From: Deltaproteobacteria bacterium
GTDB lineage: Bacteria > Acidobacteriota > Thermoanaerobaculia > Multivoradales > JAHZIX01
DNA length: 64,000 nucleotides
Direction of reading: 5' to 3'
Assembly: GCA_022601195.1 (NCBI GenBank)
Contig: JAHZIX010000022.1
Coordinates: 140,316 to 204,315, forward strand
Shown here: positions 12,201-19,400 of the stretch, piece by piece
Layout of the letters: the number at the start of each line of letters is the position of its first letter
How positions within the stretch are numbered: position 1 is the first letter of the stretch
Translations under genes and position numbers: made by a program
The notes under the pieces: model-generated
Database searches by the model: none
Seen by the model: the letters and a program-made list of their open reading frames with translations, nothing else
Told to the model about the DNA's origin: nothing

Positions 12201-13413
12201 GATCCGCTTGCACCTCGAGGGTGAGCTGAGCTGCCGGGGCCACCGTCAGGGTGAAGGGGTAGTTGGTGCTGGACGCTGACTCCAGATATTGGTAATTGAG
12301 GCCTCCGGATGGGGCTTCGCGAGCTTCCGCACCGAGGAAATTCTGGAACACCAGCAGGCTCTCGAAGAGAGGGGTACCCCGCTCTACCTCACTCCAGCCC
12401 TGCACCTCTACCAACGGAGTATGTTGAAACTCCAACAACTCCAATTGGCTGCCGTGGAGCCGTCGTAGGGCAGCTTGCAAAGTTTCACCGGGGTCGACTT
12501 GGAAACGGATCGGGAGGGAGTTGATGAACATCCCCACCATGGATTCGACACCCCTCAAATTGTGAGGGCGGCCGGAAAGAGCAGCACCGAACACCACGTC
12601 CCGCCGTCCGCTGCGACGGCTGAGAACCAGGGCCCAAGCTGCCTGCACCACCGTATTGAGAGTGACCCCGAAGCGCTCCGCCACCCGGCTCAAGCGCCGA
12701 GAAGCAGCCTCCGGTAAATGCCGCACCAAAGTGCTAAAAGGGGTAGGTCCGGCTTCTGCAGCTCCTGCTGGGGCGAGAGCCAAAGCGTTGGGTTCACCAA
12801 AGCCGGCCAAGGTCCGACGCCAGAAAGGCTCCTGGGGGGAAGGATCTTGAGCTCGCAACCACCGCACGTAGTCCAAGAAGGGACGTGGCCGGGGCAAGTC
12901 TAGGTCTCCCCCTTGGCGGAAGGCCTGGTAATACTTCAGTACCTCGCCGAGCAGGACAGCCTTGGACCAGCCATCCAAAATGAGGTGATGGCTTCCCCAC
13001 ACCAACCGATAGAGGCTATTCCCTTGGCGAAACAGGGCCACGCCCAGAAGAGGTGGCCGCGCTAGGTTGAGATGCTGCCGAGACGCCTCCAGGTATTCCT
13101 CTTCCTGCTGGCGGCGCTCCGCCTCGCTGAGCCCCCGGCTCTCCCGGACCTCCACCGCCAGAGGCACCTGACGCTGCACCACTTGCACCGGTTCGTCCCG
13201 GCCCTTCCACACGAAAGAGGTGCGTAAGGCAGGGTGGCGATCCACCACCCGCTGCCAGGCGCGGCGGAAGGCGTCGACATCCAGGTCTCCCTCCAGCTGC
13301 CAACTGCTGTGACCAAAGTAGAGGGCCGACGAGGGCTCCTCCAAGCAGTGGTAGAGGATGCCCTGTTGAGCCGGCGACAGATAGCCGATCGCTTCTACCG
13401 CAGTCCGCTTCAT
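1..13413 (-). CDS. Multimodular NRPS, 3' end beyond window (C-A-PCP x4, then C)
   Basis: The reading frame is open from the ATG at 13411-13413 to base 1 (4471 codons), so the gene is partial at its 3' end. The start overlaps the stop of the upstream NRPS gene as ATGA. Domains by residue: C 1-430 (starts LSPAQQGILYH, active site HHLILDG); A, core motif YTSGSTGRPKGV near 618; PCP with GGHSL near 1020; C from 1083 (HHIVTDG); A near 1722; PCP near 2142; C from 2222 (HHIISDF); A near 2825; PCP near 3229; C from 3300 (HHIVSDG); A near 3942; PCP near 4330; then a fifth C starting LPLSFAQQRLWF. Each A domain keeps the C-terminal GK lysine. Pocket codes suggest Gly, Orn-like, Pro and an uncertain hydrophobic residue. 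There is no epimerase or thioesterase domain in the visible part, so release must be encoded to the left. It extends the chain delivered by the two upstream genes. Confidence 0.95.
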   Translation of the reverse strand, partial: MKRTAVEAIGYLSPAQQGILYHCLEEPSSALYFGHSSWQLEGDLDVDAFRRAWQRVVDRHPALRTSFVWKGRDEPVQVVQRQVPLAVEVRESRGLSEAERRQQEEEYLEASRQHLNLARPPLLGVALFRQGNSLYRLVWGSHHLILDGWSKAVLLGEVLKYYQAFRQGGDLDLPRPRPFLDYVRWLRAQDPSPQEPFWRRTLAGFGEPNALALAPAGAAEAGPTPFSTLVRHLPEAASRRLSRVAERFGVTLNTVVQAAWALVLSRRSGRRDVVFGAALSGRPHNLRGVESMVGMFINSLPIRFQVDPGETLQAALRRLHGSQLELLEFQHTPLVEVQGWSEVERGTPLFESLLVFQNFLGAEAREAPSGGLNYQYLESASSTNYPFTLTVAPAAQLTLEVQADLQRFPSVAAERITEEVLGVLGHLAEATDQTRVGSLGGARPSERHQVLVEWNDSSRPSQEPATLWGLVAAQAQRRPQATALQWQDETVSYQQLEARVNALAGRLHAQGVGPEVGVGVFLDRSVEMVVALLAVVRAGGWYLPLDPHLPTDRLRLIAEDSGVRLFAGEESGLPALTALLKGLDATVVEVGVSLHGEEALPGNLPAPLGQPRSCLYTLYTSGSTGRPKGVQVGEAALVNFLRSMARRPGLQERDVLVAVTTFTFDISGLEIYLPLLTGARLVLASAEQASDGEALSALLSSCSATVMQATPATWRLLLDSGWPEGLSLRVLCGGEAFPRELADQLLAVSPAVWNLYGPTETTVWSAVQRVGPGMGPLSLGRPIDNTAIFLLDRWFEAAPLGTAGELVIGGTGLARGYLGRPALTAEKFVPDPWSDEAGSRLYRAGDLACHSEGGELQFLGRLDHQVKIRGFRIELGEIETLLGGHPKVSQGVVVARTDLGETSAGAVLVAYVVPALSEPGQEAEGDEGQVELSLADLRAYLAEALPDYMVPLHFVSLPELPKTPNGKIDRKALPKPDPSGGGRFAAGFLGMPAATPTEELLAELWCGVLGVERLGREAHFFELGGHSLLATRVISQVRKAFGVELPVRLLFENPVLSAFAEQIASARAEDSGLVAPPIRSVSRQGDLPLSFSQLRQWFLVQLDPELRAYNLPQALRFSGNLDLVALRRSVAEVVRRHESLRTTFPAVEGRPVQVIAPPEPTDAPSLMGPTSMGPASMGPVVDLMSLGEEHREKEMLRLATTEPWRSFDLDQGPLMRLLLVRLASQDHVLVVTVHHIVTDGWSMGVFAGEMGELYRAYAAGEESPLPPLPVQYADFAAWQQDWLQGEVLERYLSYWRTQLEGAADLDLPTDRPRPLLQSHHGRSHPLPLSPQLVGDLRSLARQQGASLYMVLLAAFTTLLHRYSGQRDLSLGSYVANRNRAETEGLIGFFVNTLVLRQQIPEDVEFRALLAQVRDTTLGAYEHQDLPFETLLEELRPERDMSRSSFFQALLQLQNYETPSLELPDLTISPLGGLEVTVAHYDLTLWMSETPTGLQGDLHYSVELFDGATAQRLTHHLEQLLQGIVTDPKQRLSQLSLVASAERHQCLVEWNDTDRREASFEPLHGRFLSWSARQPKAPAVAWSGGETSYGELASQVLELAQTLEDQGIRRGDRVGVCLPTSPQRIAAVLAVLQAGAAYVPFDPEYSGDRLGFMVSDAGIALLVTDQQRWQEIPELHACNRHLLVGSSVGMEPEAQLTEAVAAKSTAASAAVDPEDLAYLVYTSGSTGRPKGVMVRHGGLANATSAWQQRYGLEPRHRHLQMASFSFDVFSGDLARALGTGGCLVLCPRDFLLEPERLHALMVEQRVNAAEFVPAVVRGLLDQPRQGAGDLSFMELMVVGSDVWTNGEMEAVAQRCAAQARVISSYGVSEATIDSTSFEVEGYPLPPERTVPIGRPFTNNRIYISGPRSQPAPVGIPGELVLAGANLARGYFGRPALTAERFVPDPVAAHLEGLPGARCYRSGDLARLLPNGQIEFLGRTDHQIKVRGHRIEPGEVEAALELHPRVARAVVAARSRPRAAGDKLLVAYLIVAQDGDPAGRSEPSVDGGSPEPSATPPISELRDFLSQRLPEYMVPSLFPVLAELPLTPNGKVDRRALPEPDWESSQLRAEVEPPRNEVESHLAEIFSEVLAVSPVGRSDSFFDLGGHSLLATQLVSRVRNQFGLELPLRALFEAPTVAALALRVEEPGEGAEEAAISASIPPLVPRPVGADGDSHPALSFAQQRLWLIHSLEPDSPAYNIPSALLLRGPLVPEALRTAFAGVVARHEDLRTTFGERHGQPVQLIAKSPSQDLPLPAIDLSGLPQEARESILEALNRGEARRSFDLEVGPLYRMALIRLAPQEHVLLVTLHHIISDFWSVAVLVREISALYRAAVAGEPPALASLPVQYADFALWQRSWLKGEILERQMDYWRNALAEAPTVIDLPTDRPRPAQQKHRGAGAHLDLPEAVTAGLQALARSEGVTLFMVLVACFQTVLARYSRQSWVTVGTPIANRTRTELEGLIGFFANTLVLANDFSGAPTFRQLLGRVREASLGAYAHQDLPFEKLVEELDPQRDLSRHPIFQVMVVMLNTPQEQVLVPGLSMEALPTSSATAKFDLNFLFSETTEGLSGDLEYDVELFDPTTARRLLNHFQTFAAAAGQRPDEPLFQLDLMPPLERRQMLQEWNDTGAPAPLEGGLLHRLFEAQAARTPEALAVVAGDLSLAYGDLESRANGLAHRLRSLGVTTEVPVGVCLERGLELMVAVLAVWKAGGVLLPLDAAYPEDRLSLMLEDSGAPVLLTQQHWLEALPVADRQVLLLEAGCEMALEDHPPSTDLSPENLLYVIYTSGSTGRPKGIAMRHRAIANLISWQLREGIPAHPRGRTLQYAAMAFDVCFQEMFTTWAVGGTLVLLEEEVRRDAFALLELLETQGVETLYLPFVGLQQLAEAVSSTGRRPSQLREVITAGEQLRMTSQVRALVEGMPEGWLHNHYGPSEAHVVTAWTRSGEQGAATGWPALPPVGVPIHNTRLYFLDRWGMPVPTGVPGELYLACDGLARGYLGRPALTALGFVPNPFAADAAGVAAFAGAGSRLYRTGDLGRRLANGEMEFLGRADFQVKVRGFRIEPGEIEVALEEHPGVRETAVITVGDGGRQRLAAYVVSEGEEVPAAQLKDFLRDRLPDYMVPGIFVALDALPLFPSGKLNRNALPEPSFDVSGEDFVALASPTEELLAASWSEVLEIAPLSATAHFFDLGGHSLLATQVASRIRAAFGVELPLRTLFETPVLRELALRIDEVLRSGAGIQLPPIQAQDHSQGAPLSFSQQRLWFIEQLSPGSAAYNIPAAVALEGDLSVSHLAAAIEEIVHRHESLRTVFRSPTGPVLPELLDGDSSTADPVLQIVLAPDPLALPLVDLSALGPVSSGRVAAESDALMLRFASRGFDLVNGPLLRSALLRRSAGEHILVVNMHHIVSDGWSVGILIRELSALYGTALQGDAAKGVASPRAFEISAPLPPLTVQYPDFALWQRQRLEGEVLQTQLAYWVEHLGGEAPAPLELPIDRPRPPVQTSHGRDRAFIFSPSLSTTLENFAGSSGATLFMILLSAFYFLLHRLSGRRDLVVGTPIANRNRREVEGLIGFFVNTLALRAEVEGDATFEHLLKQVKEATLAGFTHQDLPFERLVEALHPERDVSREPIFQVMFVQQNATDEVLALPGLEARPLALDAGVAKVDLTLGAAEAEAGVAGFWNYNTDLFDATTIERFHQQLCTLLEVALAQPERALASLPLLTPVERQQLFQEWAGSSSPYPRDSTVHGLFEELADRSPDRPALEFEDLRWSYGELDRWANFLAAKLWKIGVRPEDRVGLLLGRSPQLLASALACLKVGAAYLPLDPGYPAERLGFLLEDADVAVVLAHRSTAAALEGLPGPGPRVVLAGEGRGEVEASDEATGLQDRLRDLPRVWPRQAAYVMYTSGSTGTPKGVTVTHRGIVRLVRNSNFCQLAPEHRVGHLSNPSFDAMTWEVWGALINGSCLVGIEKLTVLSPKALAEFVRGRKITSLLMTSALFNQIAQEEPRAFETLSGVLFGGEAADPVQVRRVLEEGPPQHLFNVYGPTECTVMGTSEEVKHLEPGTVSVPIGRAISNTGISVLGRDGRPVPVGVRGELGLAGDGLARGYLSRPGLTAERFVPDSGGAFGERIYRTGDLVRWLADGRLDFAGRVDHQVKLRGFRIEMGEVEVALASLEGVEQSLAVVREDTPGAPRLVAYLVVAEEKYAEASVLREALGKRVPAHMVPAALVFLDSLPLTANGKVNRRALPAPEGEIGFDVSAPQTPTEEVLAASWRELLGVAEIGRESHFFDLGGHSLLATQAVSRVRQDLGLEVPLRVLFEGPQLAVFAAAVDGLVADPASPGAPPLVPQVRTEDLPLSFAQQRLWFIDQLEPESPRYNMPTAVRLSGRLDGAALEGSLGEIVHRHEALRTTFSAKEGKPWQVIHPPVPQHLPV
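250..3530 (-). other. Module 9: C-A-PCP, uncertain hydrophobic substrate
   Basis: C domain has HHIVSDG near 3060-3095; A3 motif lies near 1550-1595; PCP (HFFDLGGHSLLATQ) near 395-445. Pocket residues read against PheA positions give DAWLLGVVMK. This is closest in character to Leu-type pockets (DAWFLGNVVK) but differs at several positions, so only a hydrophobic aliphatic residue is suggested. Confidence 0.6.
3540..6770 (-). other. Module 8: C-A-PCP, proline predicted
   Basis: The C domain reads HHIISDFWS near 6345-6375 (F in place of the usual G). The A pocket, read from FDVCFQ, LYLPF, VITAGEQ and HNHYGPSEAHVV, gives DVQYIAHVVK, which is a published proline code. PCP GGHSL is near 3700-3745. 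Confidence 0.85.
6780..10180 (-). other. Module 7: C-A-PCP, ornithine-like basic residue predicted
   Basis: The C domain carries HHIVTDGWS near 9685-9720. The pocket is read from FDVFSGD, AAEFVPA, LMVVGSD and SSYGVSEATID, giving DVGEMVSIDK. It differs at two positions from the classical ornithine code DVGEIGSIDK, so a basic side chain (Orn, possibly Lys or Arg) is the best call. PCP GGHSL is near 6960-7010. Confidence 0.7.
10190..13400 (-). other. Module 6: C-A-PCP, glycine predicted
   Basis: The C domain begins LSPAQQGILYH and carries HHLILDGWS near 12960-12995. The pocket, read from FDISGLE, TVMQATPATW, VLCGGEA and NLYGPTETTVW, gives DILQLGLVWK, which fits the glycine code family (DILQLGLIWK). 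PCP GGHSL is near 10330-10375. Confidence 0.8.
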
Positions 13414-16400
13414 GACCAACCTCCGCCGTCATCTCCCGCCAGAGCCACCTGGCTCAAGATGTCGTCCAAATCTTCCGGATCGAGATCCGAAAAGTCCTCT
13501 TGGCCCTCCCCCTCGGTACCGGCGGCGCCGGAGAGCTGGTCATCGGGGTAGTCCAGGCTCGGGAAGTCGCCGTTGGCTTCGCCTGGCCCCACGGCGGTGG
13601 GTCTCTCCCCGGGAGGCAGAGGCTCTCCCACCAAATTCACCAATTTCGCCACCGTTCGGCTTTCGAACAATTGGCGCAAGTTGAGGTCGAAACCTTCCTG
13701 GCGCGCCCGGGAAGCGAGGCGAATACTGAGAATGGAATCTCCTCCCAGCTGGAAGAAATCGTCATCTACCCCAACCTTCTCGACACCGAGGACTTCCCTC
13801 CACACCGCGGCCATGGCTTCCTGCCCTGGACCCTGGGGAGCCACGAAGGGATTGGCCACCGCCTGGCGACCCAGCTCCGGTTGCGGCAGAGCCCGGCGAT
13901 CCACTTTGCCGTTGGCGTTGAGGGGAAGGGCATCGAGGGGCACCACCACGGAAGGCACCATGAACTCCGGAAGCCGCTGGCCGAGAGCCTCGAGCAGGGA
14001 GGCCGCATCGATCTCTCCCCCAGCCTCAGGGACGGCATAGGCCACCAGGCGGTGCACCCCCACCGCATCCTCTCGGGCCATCACCACGGCTTCCCGAACT
14101 TCCTCTAGGGCCACCAGAGCAGCCTCGATCTCTCCCAACTCGACTCGGTAGCCCCTCACCTTCACCTGGTGGTCAGCTCGTCCGAGGAACTCCAGCGCGC
14201 CATCGGAACGGAACCGGGCTAGATCTCCGGTGTCATAGAGCCGGCCTCCCAAGGGACCGTCAAAGGCGTTCGGTAAAAAGGCCTCGGCGGTGCGCCGAGG
14301 CGCCCGGTGGTACCCCCGGGCCAAACCCGGCCCGGAGATGTAGAGCCTTCCGGTGACCCCCGCTGCCAGGGGCTGAAGGTCTCGATCCAGAACATGCACA
14401 TGAGCCCGAGCGATGGGTCGCCCAATGGGCACCACCGCCGACCCCACCTTGCGGTCGCAGCGCCAGGAAGTCGCGGCGATGGAAGCCTCGGTGGGTCCAT
14501 AGCGGTTGTAGAGATCCGCCTTCAGCTTGGCGAAAAAGCGCCTTTGGAGCAGCGGAGGCAAGGCTTCCGCACTAGAGGCAATGCTGTGGAGCTGCTGGCA
14601 CAGCCCCATATCCGGTTCCTCCACCAACAATCTCAGCAGAGAGGGGGGAAAAATCGCCTGGTGGACCCCTTCGAGAGCCATCAGCTGGACCAGATAGGAG
14701 GGATCCCGTTGGCCCCCCGGTCGAGCCATCACCACCGCGCCCCCCGCTAGAAGAGGCAGAAAGATCTCCAGCACGGAAACATCGAACCCCAAGGAGGCTT
14801 TGTGGAGAAACCGGTCCCCCCGCCGCAGATGGCCCGCCGCGGGAGCGAAGCGCAGGCGATTGACCACCCCTCCGTGGGGAATCATGACTCCTTTGGGGAC
14901 GCCGCTGGACCCGGAGGTGTGCATGACGTAGGCCAGATGCTCCGGACGGCTCCAATTGGCTGGAGCCGTGGCTGGCCAGCTCTCGCCGTCGGGGTCTTCT
15001 CGATCCAGGCAAACCGTGCCCTCTTCGAGGCCCCGAAAGCGATCCACCAACTCCTCATTGGTGACCAGGTAGCCTAGTCTGCTCTCTCCGGCGATCAGTT
15101 CCAGGCGGCGAGATGGGAGCTCCGGATCCAGCGGCACATAGGCTCCCCCGGCCTTGAGAATGCCCAAGACACCCACCACCAAATCCCGGCAGCGAGGCAA
15201 GCACAGACCGACCAAAGTCTCCGGACCGACCCCGAGAGAGCGCAGCTGATGAGCCAGTTGGTTGGCTCGCCGATCCAACTCACCGTAGGACATGCGCTGC
15301 CCCTCGAAGACCACCGCCTCCACTTCCGGCAGTCGCCTCGCCTGCTCTTCCACAATATGCTGCAAACAGCCGCCGGCGGGGTATTCCACCGTGGCCTCGT
15401 TCCACTCCAGAAGCATTTGGTGACGCTCCGCGGGAGCCATGAGAGAGATCTGCCTCAGAGCCCTGGTGCCCTTCCCCGTCAGTCCCACCAAGGCCCGTTG
15501 CAGGTGCGCCAGTAGTCGATGGGCGGCGGTGTCGTCGATGAGATCTTTCTCATAGCCCACTCGGAGAAGAAGCTCCGAAGCCGGTTCCACCAGAATCACC
15601 AGGGCGTCGTTGGCACGCTGGACGAAGCGAGCATCGATCACTTGGGGTGACTCTCCTGGTCGGCGAAGGCTGTCGTCCATGGGCACGTTCTCGAACACCA
15701 CAAGGCTGTCGAAAAGAGCCTCCCCTTGACCTACTCCGCTCCAGGACTGCACTCGGGCCAAAGGAGTGTGCTCGAACTGGCGCAGGGCGACGAAGCGCTG
15801 TTGCAGCTCCGCCAGCCAAGGGGCGGGCGCCGCCGCCGGTTGGAGACGTACCCGCAAGGGCAAGGAGTTGATGAATAGGCCCACCATCTCTTCCACCCCC
15901 GCTAGGCCGGGGGGTCGACCGGCAACGGTGGCACCGAAGACCAGGTCCTGTTCCCCGCTGTAGTGGCCGAGGACCCATGCCCAAGCTCCCTGGATCAGGG
16001 TGTTGAGGGTGAGATGGTGTTGCCGCGCCCACTCCCCGAGGGAAGAAGTCATCTGCTTCGAAAGCCGTATCTCCCGCAGCCCCCGCTCTCCGGAACGACC
16101 TCCCGGGGGCTCAGCATCCGCCCCCTCCGGTTCCCCGCCTTTGCGAACCAGGCCCAAGGGGGTCGCCGCCGACACATCTCCCAAAGCCTCCCGCCAATAG
16201 GTTTCCGCCGCCGTGAGATCCTGCTCGCCGAGCCAACGGACGTAGCCTCGATAAGAGGAGACCAAAGGCAAAGAGGAGACCTCGGCACCGTGGTAGAGGT
16301 CCAAGACCTCTTTGAGCACCAAGCCCACGGACCATCCATCGAGAATCAAGTGGTGGAAAGACCAGACGAAGAAGCTCTGCTCGGCGCTCTCCTTTAACAA

Positions 16401-19400
16401 AGTCAAACGCAGCAAAGGAGGTTCCGTCAAGTTCAAATCCCGGCGCCGATCCTGCTCCAAAAAGGCCTCCAGATCGCCACCTTCAATGACTTCCAGCCCC
16501 ACTTCCACCTGGGCTGCCACGCGCTGAAAGGGCGTCTCTTCGCCATCCCAAAAAAAGGCGGTGCGCAGCACTTCATGGCGACCGATCACCTGCTGCCAAG
16601 CGGTCTCGAAAGCCTCCACATCCAAAGCGCCTCGCAGCTCACAGACCATTTGCTCGTGGTAAACCCCGCCCCCGGGATGAAGCAAGGTGTGGAAGAGCAT
16701 TCCTTCCTGGACCGGGGTCAAAGGAAAAGTGTCGGGAAGCTCCTCCACCTCGGCTTCCGGAGCCCTAGAGGCACTCTCCGGGGAAGCTCCAGCCTCCCCA
16801 CAAACCGCCGCCAGCTCGGCGATGGTCTGATTCTCGAAGAGGGCAGCGGGGGTTAGGTTCAGACCGGCCTCTCGGGCCCGAGCGACGATCTGGATACTGA
16901 GAATGGAATCTCCCCCGAGGGCGAAGAAGTTATCCTGAACTCCAACACTCTCCACCCCAAGGACAGCTTGCCAGATCTCGCACAGAGCCCGCTCCTGAGG
17001 AGTTTGCGGCTCCTGATGCTCCCCGCCGCCATCCCCTTGCCAGTCGGGGGCTGGCAGGGCTTCCCGGTCCACCTTGCCATTGGCGGTGAGGGGCATCTCC
17101 TCGAGGATGACCAGAGTCGCCGGAACCATGAAGGCTGGCAACTGTCCGATCAGAGCCCCTCGCAGCTCTTCCGCCTCGAGGGACTCCTCCTCCATACCAA
17201 CCACATAGCCCACCAGGCGTCGGTCCCCGGGGCGATCCTCCCGTACCATCACCGCCGCGGCCTGCACCGGAGCCAATCCCTCCAGAGCCGACTCCACCTC
17301 TCCCAACTCAATGCGGAAGCCTCGCACCTTGACTTGTCGGTCGAGGCGGCCAAAGCAATCCAGAAGCCCGTCCGACAACTGCCGCACCAAGTCCCCGGTG
17401 CGATAGAGCCGACTGCCAGGTCGGCCGCTGAGGTCATCGGGGACGAACTTCTCCGCCGTCAACGCCGGTCGCCGGAGATAGCCTTGGGCCAAACCGTCTC
17501 CCCCCAGGCAAAGCTCGCCGGAAGTCCCCAAGGGAACCGCTCGGAGACGGCGGTCCAGGACATAACTACGAGTGTTACTGATCGGGCGACCGATGGGGAC
17601 TCGCTCAGCTTCCGGCGCCAGTTTCGATACCTGATGAACGACCGCAAAGGTGGTGCTTTCCGTAGGGCCGTAGCCGTTCAAAAGGGGGACTGGCGGCTCC
17701 TGGGCCAGCGCCCGGCGAGCCCACTGGGGATTCACCGCTTCTCCGCCGGCAAGGGTGTACCTCATGCCCGTGAAAGCGGCGGGAGCCTGGTCCATGACCT
17801 GGCCGAAAAGCGCCGCGGTGACAAAACCGGCAGAAACCCCGTGATGGTGAAACATCTCCTCCAAAGCCGGTGGAGACAAGGCCACGGACCGCGGTACCAG
17901 CACCAGAGCGCCACCGTTGAGGAGCGCCCCCCAGAGCTCGAGGGTAATGGCGTCGAAGGCGGCGGCGGCGAGTTGGGGCAAGCGATCTTCGGGTCCCAGA
18001 TTCAAGTAGTTGGTCGAGCGCACCAGCCGAACCACCGCCCGATGGGGCACCATGACCCCTTTGGGACGACCGGTGGAGCCGGAGGTGTACATGACATAGG
18101 CCAGATCCCCGCCCCGGTTGGGGGATAGCTCCGCCCCGCAGGGCAGAGGCCCCTGAGATTCGCCTCTCGCCGCCTGAGGCAAAACCAAAACTTCGGTCTG
18201 ATCCGATAGGGCCCCCGATGCGTCCGGTGCTAGCGCCGGAGGCAACCTCTCTTCCAACCCGGCCCCCACCAATAAGGCTGCGGCCTCGGCATCCTGCATC
18301 ATGAAAGTGAGACGCTCCGCTGGGTAGTCCGGATCCAAGGGAAGAAAGGCCGCTCCCACTTTGAGAGTGCCGAGAATCCCTTCCACCAAAAGGGAAGAAC
18401 GCTCCAATAGGAGACCCACGAGATCCCCTGGGCCGACTCCCTGGCGAAGCAGAGCTCGGGCCACCTGATTGGCTCGCTGATCCAGCTGACCGTAGGTCAA
18501 AGTGGTATCCCCATCGATCACCGCAGCATCGTCGGGCCGTCGGCGAGCCTGCTCTTCGAAAAGATGATGGATCGCGGCATCCCGGGGGTAGGCGGTGTCG
18601 GTGGCATTCCACTCCACCACCAATTGGTGGCGATCCACGGCTCCCAACAGCGGCAACTCTCGAAGACGCAGCTGAGGTGACTCTCCAATGGCCGTCAATA
18701 GCCGCAGAAATTGCCCGCACCAGCGCCGAATGGTGGTCTCATCGAACCCATCCCGATCGAATTGCAGGGAAGCCTGGTGGCTCTTCGGACCGGGAAACAA
18801 GCTCAGGGTCAGATCAAAAACAGCGGTATCGGTCTCGATGGTGTAAGGGGTGATCTCCAGGTCGGCCACCGCCGTCGCTTCCTGAGGGGTGTTCTGTAGA
18901 GCAAAGGCCACCTGAAAAAAGGGATTTCGCCCGGCCTGGCGCTCCGGCTGCAACTCATCCACCAAACGCTCAAAGGGAAGATCCTGGTGGACCTGGGCCT
19001 CGAGGGCCCCTTGAGCCACCCTCTCCAACAAGGTGGCGAAGGTCGGGTTACCGGAGAGGTCCGACCGCACCACCAAGGTGTTGACGAAAAAGCCGATGAG
19101 CCCTTCCAACTCCGGCCGGGAGCGGTTGGCAACGGGGGTCCCAAGGGCGATATCCGCTTGGTCGCAATGGCGAGCCAACAGGGTTTGAAAGGCGGCCATA
19201 ATGACCACGAAGAGCGTTGTTCCACGGCTGCGGCAAAGCTCCTCGAGGGAGCTGGCCAGGGCGGCGGGAACCTCGAAATGATGCGTCCCCCCAGACAGCT
19301 TTCGGTCCTGGGATCTGCGCCGAGCCGATCGAGGACGGTCCCGGGGTAGATTGAGAGGTGCTGGAGGAGGCGTTAGGCGTTGACGCCAGTATTCAGCATG

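Noticed and set aside
1..13413. Terminal thioesterase or epimerase domain in the last NRPS gene
   Set aside because: Every carrier domain is followed directly by a C domain, and the gene continues past the edge; no GxSxG thioesterase region or E-domain was seen.
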